From Ursus arctos (taxonomy: Eukaryota > Chordata > Mammalia > Carnivora > Ursidae), in contig NW_026622852.1 in NCBI RefSeq assembly GCF_023065955.2, forward strand, positions 8,973,423 through 9,037,422: 64,000 nt of DNA. Direction: 5' to 3'. The translations under genes and the position numbers were made by a program. The notes under the pieces are model-generated. The model worked only from the letters and a program-made list of their open reading frames with translations. It searched no databases and was not told the DNA's origin. The number at the start of each line of letters is the position of its first letter. Position 1 is the stretch's first letter. Positions 43,666 to 54,597 of the stretch are shown piece after piece.

Positions 43666-44749
43666 AAAAACAAGGAGAAGGAAAAGAGAGGGCAGGAGGG
43701 AAGAGAGTGAAGGGAGCCATGAGGCGGGAGGAGGTTGGAGGCACACAGGAAAAGAGAGAAGGGAGGAAGGAGGCAGGTGGCTCTCGAACCCCGCCCCACT
43801 CCTTCACCACCGCCAAGCCCTTACGTAGGATAAATGGGGGCCTAGTGACCATGGTGACACTGTCCTCACACAAAGGGGACAGAGATACATGAGCACCTGA
43901 ACCAAGCAGGAGTATCTTCAGGAATGCCAGTCTGGCGGTATTTGCATGGGCTCCTCCCCCAAACCACACCCAGTAGGAATAAACATGCTAAAAAGCTCCA
44001 CCTACTTATATGGAAATCCTAATTCAAACCTCTGGGGTCACTTTCATCTTCTCCTGATAAGTCTTAGGGCGACAAGCCAAATGAAAAGCCGTGAAAACTT
44101 TCCTTTAATGATGCGCCTGAAAGGCTGTCACTCTGGACACGGAGCTCCGCCACGGAGGCGGGTTCCTTTGAGGCCACGGCCCATCAGGCACTAGAGCGCT
44201 GGGGGAAGGGAGACGAGGTGCGCGGAACAGATGACCTGTGCCCGTGTTGTGTTTCTGTTCCTTTACCTAAATTCTCTGAGGGACAATTCGTGTCCCCAGG
44301 TGGCTAATGTCACAAACCTCTCAAACATGAGACAGAAACTGTACCATTCCTCAAATATGGCTTTTTGAAAGAAAAGAGCAAAGAGGAGTCAGAATTCAGG
44401 CCGCGATTCAACAGGCAGAAAGAAGTCCAGAACTTCAGCTTTTGCCACGAAAACTCCCAAACGCGGACGAAGATTCGCGAGATATCACTGGGTCTGCCCG
44501 CGGTGTCACGCTCACTGCCTCGGTCTGGCTGCATGCAGGAGTATGGAAACCCTGCCACAGAACTTTGGTATCCAATCGAGACGGCCAAGCTACCAACAGA
44601 AAAGGCAGCGTGCCTTAGGAAGAATTCCCAGATAAAGCAAGACTACACTTGACAAATTCATCACTGGGAGAGCAGCATAGAGAGTTCTTTGATCACTCTG
44701 TTTTGGCGTAATCTGATACAAAATATCAGTTGTATTTTATTTTAACTAG
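43666..44749. other. Unique DNA with a GC-richer part
   Basis: GC-richer with CpGs at 44100-44230 (CGGAGCTCCGCCACGGAGGC holds the inverted CGGAGCTCCG, a perfect 10-bp palindrome). ORFs on both strands at 44310-44652 have no known product. Confidence 0.35.
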
Positions 44750-44806
44750 GTGAAAGGAGGAACCAAAGTTACCAAGGCATCACCTTTCCTAGTAAAACAT
44801 AAGGAG
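44750..44806 (+). other. Exon-like 57-bp segment with consensus splice sites
   Basis: A pyrimidine-rich stretch ending TTTTAACTAG precedes 44750, and GAG/GTAAGT follows at 44806. The 57 bases are open in one frame (19 codons, phase 0 at both ends). The piece could be a cryptic exon, a lncRNA exon or chance. The frame shows no known motif. Confidence 0.2.
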
Positions 44807-46940
44807 GTAAGTACATTGAGAAGTCAGGTTTATCCAAAAGATTTGGTTTCTCTGGATTATGACACACTGACTGCAAATACCTCCTTTCTCATAGAATACT
44901 CTGAATTATCAAGGTTTTTTTTGGAAAGAATATGCACCTATCACAATAAACAAATCTTAAATGCTCATAGTTTTGCAGAGGTTTCCCTAAAGTGATCTCT
45001 CTTCCCAAGGGAGGGTTGGGATACAAAATCTGACATTTTGCCTGATTACAAATTATAGCATTTTGTTAAAAAAAAAAAAAAAACCTAGAATTTCAAGGAG
45101 AACTCACCCACTGGCATTCCTTTGAAACATACATATAAAGGGCTTTACGGTGTTTATCCTTGCTTATGGGTGTTTGTTGTGCCAAAGAGGAATTCTGTGT
45201 GCAATCGCTGAATGAGGAGTTGGACCCTTCCCTCCCAAGTTTTATCTAATTGCATACCAGCACCCAACGAAGGACACAATAATATGTACAGGAGCTAAAG
45301 AGTTAATCTTTAGCAACTCTGCTAAAAAATCCTAATGGCAGACTGCCCATCATTCTTTTAGACAGAGCTTGTCAGAGAAACTAGAGCAGCTTGTCCAGCT
45401 CAGCAGTCAACTGATTACTAGTGAACTCAATGGGGCTCCCAGCCAACCCCTGAGATTGCTGCCAGCCCCTTGGGTATTCAAAGGCCAAGTTCCAATGTGG
45501 TTTACTTTGCCAGAATCACATGATGTCAGTGCTATTTTCTCCTGACCAGAATAACCAGTCATTCAGGTTACTGCGCATGGTCTCAGTGAGCAGGCCGGCT
45601 GTTAGAGGTCACATACACAACTGAGGTGCTGCTCCTTCTCACCCAGCCCCAGGGGCCTCCGGAGCCTCCTCCAGGAGGACAGCTAATCCCAGCGACCCAA
45701 ATCCTGCACAGAGCCCCGCATTCTCTGGTCCACTCTATGACCAGGAATGACTCCAGCTCAGTGGATGAGGTGCACTCAGAGCACAAAACAAAGAGGCCCG
45801 ACTTTCATAAATAACCAGCTGGGGAGGAAAACAATGGAAAATGGGCCTTGACTTTCACTTGTATTTCAGTAATTCAGGGTTAATAGGCAAGCTGCACGAA
45901 TTCTGTGGGATTTAGTCAGCTTTATTCACTTGTGCCCACATTCTTCGTGCAGTAGCAAGATATTAATTAATTTCTACATCTATCTGGAGATTTTTCCGTT
46001 GCTACAGGAATTGCAAGGGTACACGCATTTAAAGGGGCAGCCAGTTTTTAACACTGTGGGTACCCTTATCTCTCACTGGGAGAAACTATTTTGCTCCCCA
46101 AAACACAAAACAGAATTAAAAATAAGATCCACTTTTTAACCTTTGTCTTCGAGGAGGAAATATAAGCGTCAGGAACAGCAAAAGAGTTGGGGTGGCCAGT
46201 GGACTCCACATTCAAAGTCTATAAGTATTTCCCAATGTCTAAGTACCTGGAAATATTTCTAATTTTCCTCCTTATTATTACTTTCTTTGGGCATTATGAA
46301 GTCTACTTAGGATAAATCCATTATAAAAACTTATTCATGAAAACATTATAAAAAATGTTAAAGAGATTAAATCTTGACAATATTTTTAGATTTAAAAGCA
46401 TTATACACAGATCTTATATCATGGTATTTATAGGGTTTTTTAATCTTTTCCTTGTTCTGTCAGTTAATAAAGTAGTAAAGTTTTAACTGCTGAGACAGAA
46501 TGCGGTAATAAAAACATTATCATGATTTTTAAGCATTCACATGTTTTAAAAGAAAACACAAATTGCCTCAGTCATAATATGCAAAAGAAATGTAATAATT
46601 CCATTAACTGTACTATTCGCAGAAGACACAGTACATACTTGATGAATGAAGGAGTGAATGAATTCTCTGTTACTCGCTACTGGGTGCAGTCTTACTGAAT
46701 AGAACTTGGGGAAACCTCTAAGCAAACTGACTGAGAACAAGGTTATGAGAACAAGGGGTCTTAAGGCGAACTGATGCAGCTTTCCATGTCCCTCTTTGCC
46801 ACAGCTTTGTTGAAGGAGGGAATATGACCTTTCCATCTTCTTGCAGCAAAAGTTTGCACCTGTGACAATCATCTGTATTAAATTTACATCAAATTTGACA
46901 AGCAGAAGACATTCAGTCCAAGAAATTGTGCAGTAAGAAA
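44807..46940. other. Unique DNA, partly conserved-looking
   Basis: An A run is at 45068-45083. Segment 45240-45430 is complex and non-repetitive (GAGTTAATCTTTAGCAAC, AATCCTAATGGCAG), enhancer-like by impression. 45590-45790 is GC-rich with opposing ORFs of no known product. Rest is AT-rich. Confidence 0.35.
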
Positions 46941-47256
46941 AGATGGAAGAAGGAGGGAGGGAGAGTAGAAGGGAGGGATGGATGGACAGATGGGAAATAG
47001 GAAGAGGAAGGGAGGGAGGGTGAGAGGAAGGAAGGAAGGAAGGAAGGAAGGAAGGAAGGAAGGAAGGAAGGAGGGAGGGAGGGAGGGAGGGAGGGAGGGA
47101 GGGAGGGAAGGAAGGAGGGAGGGAGGGAGGGAGGGAAGGAAGGAGGGAGGGAGGGAAGAAGAGGAAGGGAAGGGAAGGGAAGGGAAGAAAGGAAAGGAAA
47201 GGAAAGGAAAGGAAAGGAAAGGAAAGGAAAGGAAAGGAAAGGAAAGGAAAGGAAGA
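46941..47256 (+). repeat. Long polypurine (GGAA/GGGA/GGAAA)n tract
   Basis: Purine-rich from 46941; from 47022 to 47256 all 235 bases are A or G. Units shift from GAAG to GGGA to GGAAA. It can form intramolecular triplex (H-DNA), and is a likely length polymorphism. The 149-codon ORF across it (Gly/Arg/Lys/Glu repeats) is an artefact. Confidence 0.97.
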
Positions 47257-47900
47257 TTCTTAAGAAGGAAAGAAAGCAGACAAAAAAAATTATTTTTACA
47301 TCAATGCTTCATAATTTTCATTCATTCCATCCATGAAGAAAGTATAGGCAGACTGGCAACAACTTCAAAGCCAACGCTATCACCAGTTATTCAATCAAAA
47401 TCAGGTGCTATAGTTAGCTTTCCCTGATGCTTATTGCTCATCTTTGACTATTCAACTTGTCTTTTGTCCTGGTCTTTTATTCCCTTCTCAGATGCATCAT
47501 CATATCTTACCTCTAACATAACATCTTTAATGAACTAACAAATGTTTGAAAGAAAGAAGCTTGCTTGATACAAGTTCTTTGGTGCTAAGGGACTCAGCAG
47601 TCACCATCAATTAGATTATAGCTGGATAATTTGACAGTTTGCAAGATGATTGTTTCTGGGAAGGCTGGAAATGTACAGGGAGAGCATAGCAGCCTGTGGG
47701 TGCATGGTTTTCTCTGATGAACACAACACATCCCCCCAAAATCCCAGAAATAAAAAAGTCAGGGAGATCTAGATTCTTTGGATCCCAATGAAATACTATA
47801 CAAATAAAATGTGTTAAGTCAGGTTGTCTGAAACTCTTGGGAGAATTAGTAATACCCTGGGAGCTGCCTCTAGATATCTTCTAGGAATTAGCACCATAAG
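47257..47900. other. Unique DNA, nothing recognised
   Basis: No repeat family or exon identified. Confidence 0.4.
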
Positions 47901-47901
47901 T

Positions 47902-48352
47902 ACAAATCTCTCAATCCAACATTCAAGGCTCTTCATGAGGTAGCCTCAATCTGTTTTCCCCATGTGGCACCCTGCTGCCCGGTGCCCACCTCCCACCCAT
48001 AAGTTGCATATTCCAGCCACACTGCCTAACTTCTCACGCATTTTCCTGCCCTTTCACTTTTGGCCATGCTGTTCCCCTGGTCGAAATGTCTCCCACACCC
48101 TTCTCAAAACCCGTCGCTTGAGGTCAATCAAAAATACCACTTCTCCAAAGTTGCTCCTTCCTCCCCCACAACCAGATGTGAGCCAGCCCACTGCATCTCA
48201 ACAGCCCCCCATTTCTACTTGTCTTAGAGACCGACCCGACTTGGCTTTGCGCTACTTACTGATCTTATCTCCCCCACCAGACATAAGCATATAAGCATGG
48301 AGACGTGCGTCTTCAGGGACCTGCGCTCAATAATTGTTTGCTGATTTGAAGT
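47902..48352 (+). mobile_element. L2 3' region, plus strand
   Basis: 'CATTCAAGGCTCTTCATGAG', 'CATATTCCAGCCACACTGCC', 'GGCCATGCTGTTCCCCTGG' and 'CTGCGCTCAATAATTGTTTG' follow the L2 ORF2 C-terminal and 3' UTR order without large gaps. The 110-codon ORF inside is a decayed L2 reading, not a gene. Confidence 0.88.
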
Positions 48353-49495
48353 GAACTGATGAGGCTAATTTATTTTACAGGACTCCAGTGCATTGGTTCT
48401 CTAATAGCTGCTCAAAGGCCTTCCAGGGATCCAAAAACTCATCTGCTGTAATGTCGGTGTTGTTTATAATAACACCAGGTATCAGAGATAAATAACTGAA
48501 TTATCATATGTTTATTAATCTCACCAAGAACAGAACCGTTTACCTCTTCACTGGAATAAGGTTTATTTTGCTTTCCGTCCTTGGTTGGGACTCTGGAGCA
48601 GGGGGTAGTATACAGGTGTGTGCACCTGTTCATGTGTGTATATGTGGGTTAACAGTCAGGGGCTGGGGGGCTAAGTGATAACAATGACCTTTCACCCCTC
48701 CTGAACTTCAGACAAAAACATTTAAGCTACAAGCCTTGACATATTAGCATATGAAAGTCCCAACCCGGCTTCCAATTTTCAAAATGAAATGAATTTGGCT
48801 GAACCATCAGGAGTAAACTCTTCGGTACTTTTTCTTCTGCAACTGCCGAGAAAGAATTTTGCTGAATTTGTTGAACATTCTGCTTCTAACACTTTAACTG
48901 CATATCTTTAGTGTAAGACCACGTGGGGACTAAATCTCAACTGTAAACTTACCAATGACTTTGAGCATTGACAATAAAGCAATGGCTTTGCTTCCTATTC
49001 ACAAATAAATGGGTATACAGTCAATGCCTCAGGGGGTATGAAAACCTTCCTAGTCACCAAGCACGATACAAAAGCACAGGGTGTACTGATGGCGTGTTAC
49101 ATGTGGTAAGAATCAGATCGAACATTATAACTAACATGGACATGTACCTCAACTAAGGTATTTTATAGGTAGTAACAGATTAACCCTCCTACCATCCTTT
49201 AAAAAGATAAAAAAATTTTGATGCATTTTTATTGATGAAACAGATGGAGTGTGGAGGCTTCACAAGGTCATTAAAAGTTACCTTTAAACAACACAGCTCA
49301 TCGATGAGTCTCGGTGTGTTTTGTAGGCATTTAATTGACAGGGAGAATGCCATATATGCAAAAGGATCCAGTGACGGCCAGCATGCCTTTCCAAAACTTC
49401 TAGTTCAACTGTATCGTATTCAAGTTAGCTCCAGATTCCAGGGGCGTTTTAATCCCCTCTATATGGCTTTATAGAAGGAGCGAAGAAGCACACAC
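48353..49495. other. Unique DNA, nothing recognised
   Basis: No repeat family or exon identified. Confidence 0.4.
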
Positions 49496-49496
49496 A

Positions 49497-49665
49497 TCTT
49501 GGAATCAAAGCACCTCATCTAAACCCACCACCAACTGGCTGTGTGATGTTGGAAAGTCCCTTCACTTCTCCCTTGGATGCAAAGTGAGGCCAATACGGTG
49601 CCTGCCACCATACGGCTGTCGTCCGGATAAAACGAAACATTCTATGCAGCTTCTCTTTTACCGAA
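49497..49665 (+). mobile_element. MIR, plus strand
   Basis: 'ACCACCAACTGGCTGTGTGATG', 'GGAAAGTCCCTTCACTTC' and 'GATGCAAAGTGAGGCCAATAC' follow MIR. CpGs (CGGTGCC, CGTCCGGATAAAACG) are unusually frequent for an element this old. Confidence 0.8.
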
Positions 49666-49930
49666 AGCATTCATCTTGACCTACTTCTGCCGAGGCCTCG
49701 AACCGACAAAAGTATCCATCGAACTCGAGAGGCTGAATTAAACGTGATAAAAGTCTTACTAATTTTTTTGCCTTAATTACTCAGCTTTCATGTTTCATCT
49801 CAAATCCAAAAGCCGTTACAGAGGGGAAAATGTGGCCAAGAAAAAAAATTATTAACCATAAAGCCATTCTGCATTTTGGAAATAAATGTATGTCCCTAAA
49901 AATTTTAACTGAGCAAGTTCCCCTCCTTTA

Positions 49931-49953
49931 AACAAAACAAAACAAAACAAAAA
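49931..49953. repeat. (CAAAA)n microsatellite
   Basis: Four to five CAAAA units. Confidence 0.85.
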
Positions 49954-50575
49954 CGCTTCCGTTTGATCCACACTACTGATATAAAAAGAATGAGATAGAA
50001 GAAAAATCAGGAAAAAGGGAAAAACTCATAGAAAGATGCAGAGAAAGAGAAAGAAAGGGCCGTGAAATATAATATTCCTATTCCTGCCTCCAGTCCTCTA
50101 ACTTCCAAAAAAAAAGAGAATATTCAGACCATTAAAATATTTTAGAAACCCTAGCCTGTTCGGCGGCCAGTTGCAAAACCATGAGAATCGTAGTTACTTA
50201 ATCAGCAAGAGCTCGTGAAATTGGACGCAAAGTGACAAGACCGATTGGGAGACAAGGGTGAGAGGGACCGAGTGGGGGGTGATTCGCTCCCCAGCGCACC
50301 AGAGGCCCACTGTACAGCCTGACCGACAGCTCGGCATGCTCAGGTGGTTGGCTTCCCAACCCTCCTGCCCTCCAGACAGCAACGGGAACTAAGCCCCCAT
50401 GGCTTGGCTGGCCCCAGCTTTGCCACTATCTCAGCGCTCCCCTCAGAACCGAGCAGAGCTGCGAGTCAAGCTGCCTTTCTGGGGCCTCGCAGCAGGAGCA
50501 CCCGGAGGAAGGGCCCAGCTGGTGACAAGAACTCAGACATTTCTGAAGATGAGACAGTGGTGCCTCAAGGTTGGG
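49954..50575. other. Unique DNA with a GC-richer part
   Basis: Purine-rich at 49985-50065. 50200-50530 is GC-richer; overlapping ORFs of 71 and 119 codons (50344-50703) run into the MIR that follows and show no known domain. Confidence 0.35.
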
Positions 50576-50577
50576 CA

Positions 50578-50762
50578 CTCAGGGCTCCAAAGCCAGACCC
50601 GGTTCTGGTTCTAAACCTGACTTGGACACCTAAGAGTTGTCTGGCCTTGAGCAAGTCGGTTCAACACACAGCCTCTGGTTCCTCACCCCTAAAACGGGGA
50701 TAAAAGCAAGGTTATTGTGAATATGAAATGAGTCAACACGCATCTATAACTGAATACAGACC
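50578..50762 (+). mobile_element. MIR, plus strand
   Basis: 'CCAGACCCGGTTCTGGTTC', 'GTCTGGCCTTGAGCAAGTC', 'CTCTGGTTCCTCACCCC' and 'AAACGGGGATAAAAGCAAGG' cover MIR from the B-box part to its centre. Confidence 0.9.
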
Positions 50763-52009
50763 CAGAAAGTGGGGAACACCGGGGGCCCTGCTGTGCCTCA
50801 TCCCAGCTACTGTGCAGCTAACAAGAGCGGGTGAGATACCGAGGTGGCTCTTGGAAGAGCTGGATGTGGGACCGTGAATTCCGGCCTCCCCAGTCCATGT
50901 TTGGTGCCCAATGAATAAATAAAGCCTCCAAAACCTCTGAGCAATAAAGAGACAACTCCAGAGATGAGGTCTACAAGCGCACTTTCCATGGTGTCTTTAT
51001 CTTTGAATTTATTAATACGCATAGGCAGGATTATTCGTAGTAGTGCTAAAGGGAGATAAGATTTTTAGAAGGGACAAGTTTGGTTTTGGTTTTTTTTTTT
51101 TTTTAAGAACATGTTATCAGTATCTCCCATAATGAGGTTTTCTTTAAATCGTGCGATTTACTAAACTGAACAGCGTGGGCTTTCGTCCCCCCATTTATGT
51201 TTTTAGTGTTGGTAGCTTGTTGCTACTGTCAAGCATCTTGAGTGTTCTTTTATGGACGTAGTAAGCTGTAAAAGAACCTCTTTGATGACTCGTTTTAGAA
51301 TATAAATTCAATGGAAGCAAAGGTACAGCTTGTCATTACTGAGAACTTCCATTCAGAGCTACTACTTTTATAAATGCTCTGATCTAGCAGGGCGATTGAT
51401 TCCAACATGCAATTTAGCCAACAGGCTGTTTAACCTTGGATGCTTATTAGTAAGGGAACAATGCTTTCAGGATTATGCTGAATAATTCAGCCCTTCCAGT
51501 CAAAGAGTTTTGCTGGTGGGTGAGAACACGATGTTGTCTATGCATCTAAGAACATTTCTACACATCTGGGGCACGTGGCCCTGAGCTGCCTTTCCAGATC
51601 TGTTCTCCGAGCCAGGTCTCCCTTCTGCCATGGGACAAGGACGTGGCATCAAACTAGCCCATACTTCTTGGTTCGAAACTGATGAGGTCTCACTGCCATA
51701 TGCCCTGTGAATTCTCTCTCTGCTGATGCTACCCTCAATGTATGTTTTATTTGCCCCTGGATACTTTATGATGGAAACCATTCCAAATGAGATTTTCCTG
51801 AACATTCAGGAGGAACTAGGAAATGACTCGGAGAAAGAAGCCCACCAGATATTTTTTATCTTTTCTATTTTTAACTTTTCTATTATGCTGTCATTTCCAA
51901 AATACTTTTTTTAGAAAGTTTACACCATGGTCTCATAAGTCAGGTTAGTGTGGATACCACTGCATTTTAAAGCAGGTCATGTGGAAACGTTATAATAATA
52001 ATAGAGGTA
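50763..52009. other. Unique DNA, partly conserved-looking
   Basis: Block 51100-51480 is complex AT-rich sequence with a TAAATCG/CGATTTA inverted repeat at 51145-51160 and no repeat signature. At 50790-50950 the wording 'AATAAATAAAGCCTCCAAAA' may be the end of an old LTR. No exon supported. Confidence 0.35.
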
Positions 52010-52050
52010 AACACACATGTACACATACACATTCACACAAACACACCCAC
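52010..52050. repeat. Interrupted (CA)n tract
   Basis: CA-rich with T interruptions; too degenerate to be a strong microsatellite. Confidence 0.8.
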
Positions 52051-52613
52051 TTGCTCAACCTGACACTGGGTCCCAGGACCAACACACGGTCTTGGACGGC
52101 TCCTCCCACTGCACCTTCCTCCGAGGATCTGCCTTCATTTGGGCTCATATGGAACACGAGCATTGCCCTAAACCATGTTCTAGGGTTCACGAAATAGTCA
52201 TGACGTTCTGTCAAGGTGGAGGAAGAGTTCTATAATCAGATTTGTAGTTTTGCTGAAAACAAATCCGAGTCACAGGAATGTAAGGCTGGAGTGAACCACT
52301 GGCATTTCATAAACCAGGCCATCCAGTCAACAGCCACATCTCAGAGTGAACCTGTTGTTCTCTCTTTATTCATTGTTATAAATTTATAAAGTGATAACAT
52401 TGTTTCTTTGTGTAAAAAATAAAAGGTCACTGGAAGAAAAGCCAGTTGCCTATGTTGGTGACAGAAGCAAAGAGAATGTTAAGAGAACTGTATACATGGT
52501 GGTGCTTGGCCAAAAACAGATACCTGGGCAGGAAATTATATTCCAAAGGGCTACCTGTAAGTTTAGGAACCCATGATCATCCCTGAATAAATCTCTCACA
52601 CATGTCAAGGGGA

Positions 52614-52620
52614 TGTAGAT

Positions 52621-52669
<49 letters not shown>
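52614..52669. repeat. (GATA)n microsatellite, about 12 perfect units
   Basis: GATA units run without interruption from 52621 to about 52668, a tetranucleotide class that is usually polymorphic. The minus-strand ORF with YLSIYLSI repeats is an artefact. Confidence 0.97.
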
Positions 52670-52670
<1 letters not shown>

Positions 52671-53299
52671 CAAAATGGCCTAAGTGCCTACATACTTGGA
52701 AATGCACAGTAAGTGACTGTGAGCGGCCCTTGAGCAAGATCTTATATTATGTACAATGGACGAGAAGTTTTTCACACAAGTGGGGACCCATTGGCTTAGG
52801 CTCTGGGAAGAGGGGCCCAGGGACATTGTGACATATTACTGTCAGAAAGCTCTTCTCTCTCAATGGTATTAATGAAAACCAGACACTTTAGTTGACTGGG
52901 GTTGAATGTGAGAAGGAGGCCTCCAATACAGCACCTGGACAGATTCACAATGGTTTGAGATTAGCTTCCATAGAACGGTCTCTGATGGCACTTTAAAGTG
53001 GGAAGCTCTGGAGGGAGGGCTCTCATTAACAGGTGTAGAGCTCTTGAATCCTGAGAGAACCTGCAAGACACTGCAGTAAAGAGAACAGGTAGGGAGGAGC
53101 CCCAGTGCAATGAGATAAGTGAGGCCCCATGAACTTCAGAGACTGGGGTCTAGTTATCTTCTAGACAGTGAAAACTTAAGGCAATGGGACCTCCAAGAAA
53201 ACCCTCTGGTCTCCTAATTCCAGCTCCTTGGGGTGCTTCAGCATTGTAGGATGAACCACAGGCCCACCCGAGTGTTGGCCTCAGATTACCCTGGACATC
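52670..53299. other. Unique DNA, nothing recognised
   Basis: No repeat family or exon identified. Confidence 0.4.
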
Positions 53300-53535
53300 A
53301 AGAAGCGTGTCCGGGGGGGCGCCTGGGTGGCACAGCGGTTAAGCGTCTGCCTTCGGCTCAGGGTGTGATCCCAGCATTATGGGATCGAGCCCCACATCAG
53401 GCTCCTCCGCTGGGAGCCTGCTTCTTCCTCTCCCACTCCCCCTGCTTGTGTTCCCTCTCTCGCTGGCTCTCTCTCTCTCTGTCGAATAAATAAATATTTA
53501 AAAAAAAAGAAAGAAAGAAAAAAAGAAGTGTGTCC
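53300..53535 (+). mobile_element. SINEC, plus strand, upstream member of a tandem pair
   Basis: Body about 53313-53522: GGCGCCTGGGTGGCACAGCGG through CGAATAAATAAATATTT and an A/GAAA tail. Flanks AAGAAGCGTGTCC (53300-53312) and AAGAAGTGTGTCC (53523-53535) differ only at a CpG/TpG site. CTCCGCTGGGAG subtype. Confidence 0.97.
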
Positions 53536-53736
53536 AGGGGTGTCTGAGTGGCTCAGTCAGTTAAGCGTCTGACTCTTCGTTTTGGCTCAGGTCATGATCT
53601 CAGGGTTGTGAGATCAAGCCCTGTGTCTGGCTCTGTGTTCAGAGGGGAGTCTGCTTGGGATTCTCTCTTTCCCTGTCCCTCTGCCCCTCCCCACTCATGC
53701 TCTCTTTCTCTGGAGGAAAAAAAAAAAAAGGTGTCC
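53529..53736 (+). mobile_element. SINEC, plus strand, older downstream member of the pair
   Basis: Body about 53537-53726: GGGGTGTCTGAGTGGCTCAG with 'CTGACTCTTCGTTTTGGCTC' and 'GGTTGTGAGATCAAGCC', an older carnivore type. GTGTCCA flanks it on both sides (53529-53535 and 53730-53736), a minimal target duplication. The younger SINE above inserted at its left junction. Confidence 0.93.
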
Positions 53737-54387
53737 AAAGTCTGCAATTTAAAATCATGTAAGTATCCTTTCAATTCGGGCTCTTTAGTTTATGGAGCTT
53801 TTGTAAAACCCCTTTGTCACTTTCTAAAGATTTATTTTTACTGGGCTCCAGGAAGGATCATCTAACTGTTCCCCAAATCTCCCTAAAATCTCATGGTGCT
53901 TCAAATACTAGGAACTTTCCCCTCCTCTCTAGAGTTTTGAAGACAGCCACGGAAGCCAGCCAATAAGAAAAGTCGCTTGCGTGCAGATGCATGCTGTTAA
54001 ACCTTTCCCGCTGCACAACTAAGGCTACGTGTAGGTGTGTTAGTCAAGCACTGAGACTAGTGCTGAGACTACAGCTGATTTCTATAGGGAGTGACCTGCA
54101 AAATGTAGGGTTTTGCAGGATCGATCAGATCCTGCCATCTGGAAGACCACTCATGGATCTGTCTTCTGCGTGAGGTTCAGTGGGAGGCCCAGTGGACCTG
54201 CTTTTTCTGAACTCGTGGGCAATCAGCTCAGGATGCTACACAGACAGTGACAAAAGGTAGCTGGCCTCGCTGATTCCTGCCTCTCTATCACAGGATATCT
54301 TGACCTCTTAATGGCGAGAAACACTTGGGTATACCAGACTGGTGGGATCAAGGAAAGGGGAAAAAAAAGGTCAAGACCACAGAATTT
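53737..54387. other. Unique DNA, nothing recognised
   Basis: A 12-13 bp imperfect tandem (GCACTGAGACTAG / TGCTGAGACTAC) is at about 54048-54073. No exon supported. Confidence 0.4.
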
Positions 54388-54597
54388 AAGACTGAAGAGG
54401 AGGGGCGCCTGGGTGGCTCAGTCGTTAAGCGTCTGCCTTAGGCTCAGGGCGTGATCCCGGCGTTCTGGGATCGAGCTCCTCCGCTGGGAGCCTGCTTCTT
54501 CCTCTCCCACTCCCCTTGCTTGTGTTCCCTCTCTTGCTCTGTCAAATAAATAAATAAAATCTTAAAAAAAAAAAAAAAAAAAAAAGACTGAAGAGGA
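54388..54597 (+). mobile_element. SINEC, plus strand, young, with 12-nt internal deletion
   Basis: Body 54402-54583 begins GGGCGCCTGGGTGGCTCAG and ends in an A run of about 22. AAGACTGAAGAGGA is repeated exactly at 54388-54401 and 54584-54597. Compared with the copy at 53.3 kb it lacks CCCCACATCAGG after GGATCGAG. Long A tail and perfect flanks make it a recent insertion. Confidence 0.98.

Noticed and set aside
43562..43969. 135-codon minus-strand ORF
   Set aside because: Its C-terminal part is antisense SINEC and its middle a purine-rich tract.
47022..47256. Possible CRISPR-like or other regularly spaced repeat array
   Set aside because: Units are contiguous short tandem repeats with no spacers; no spaced direct repeats were seen anywhere in the window.
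46978..47427. 149-codon ORF rich in Gly, Arg, Lys and Glu
   Set aside because: Pure translation of the polypurine microsatellite; a run without T cannot produce stop codons except by TAA/TAG/TGA, hence the long frame.
52450..52737. Minus-strand ORF with YLSI repeats
   Set aside because: Translation of the GATA microsatellite.
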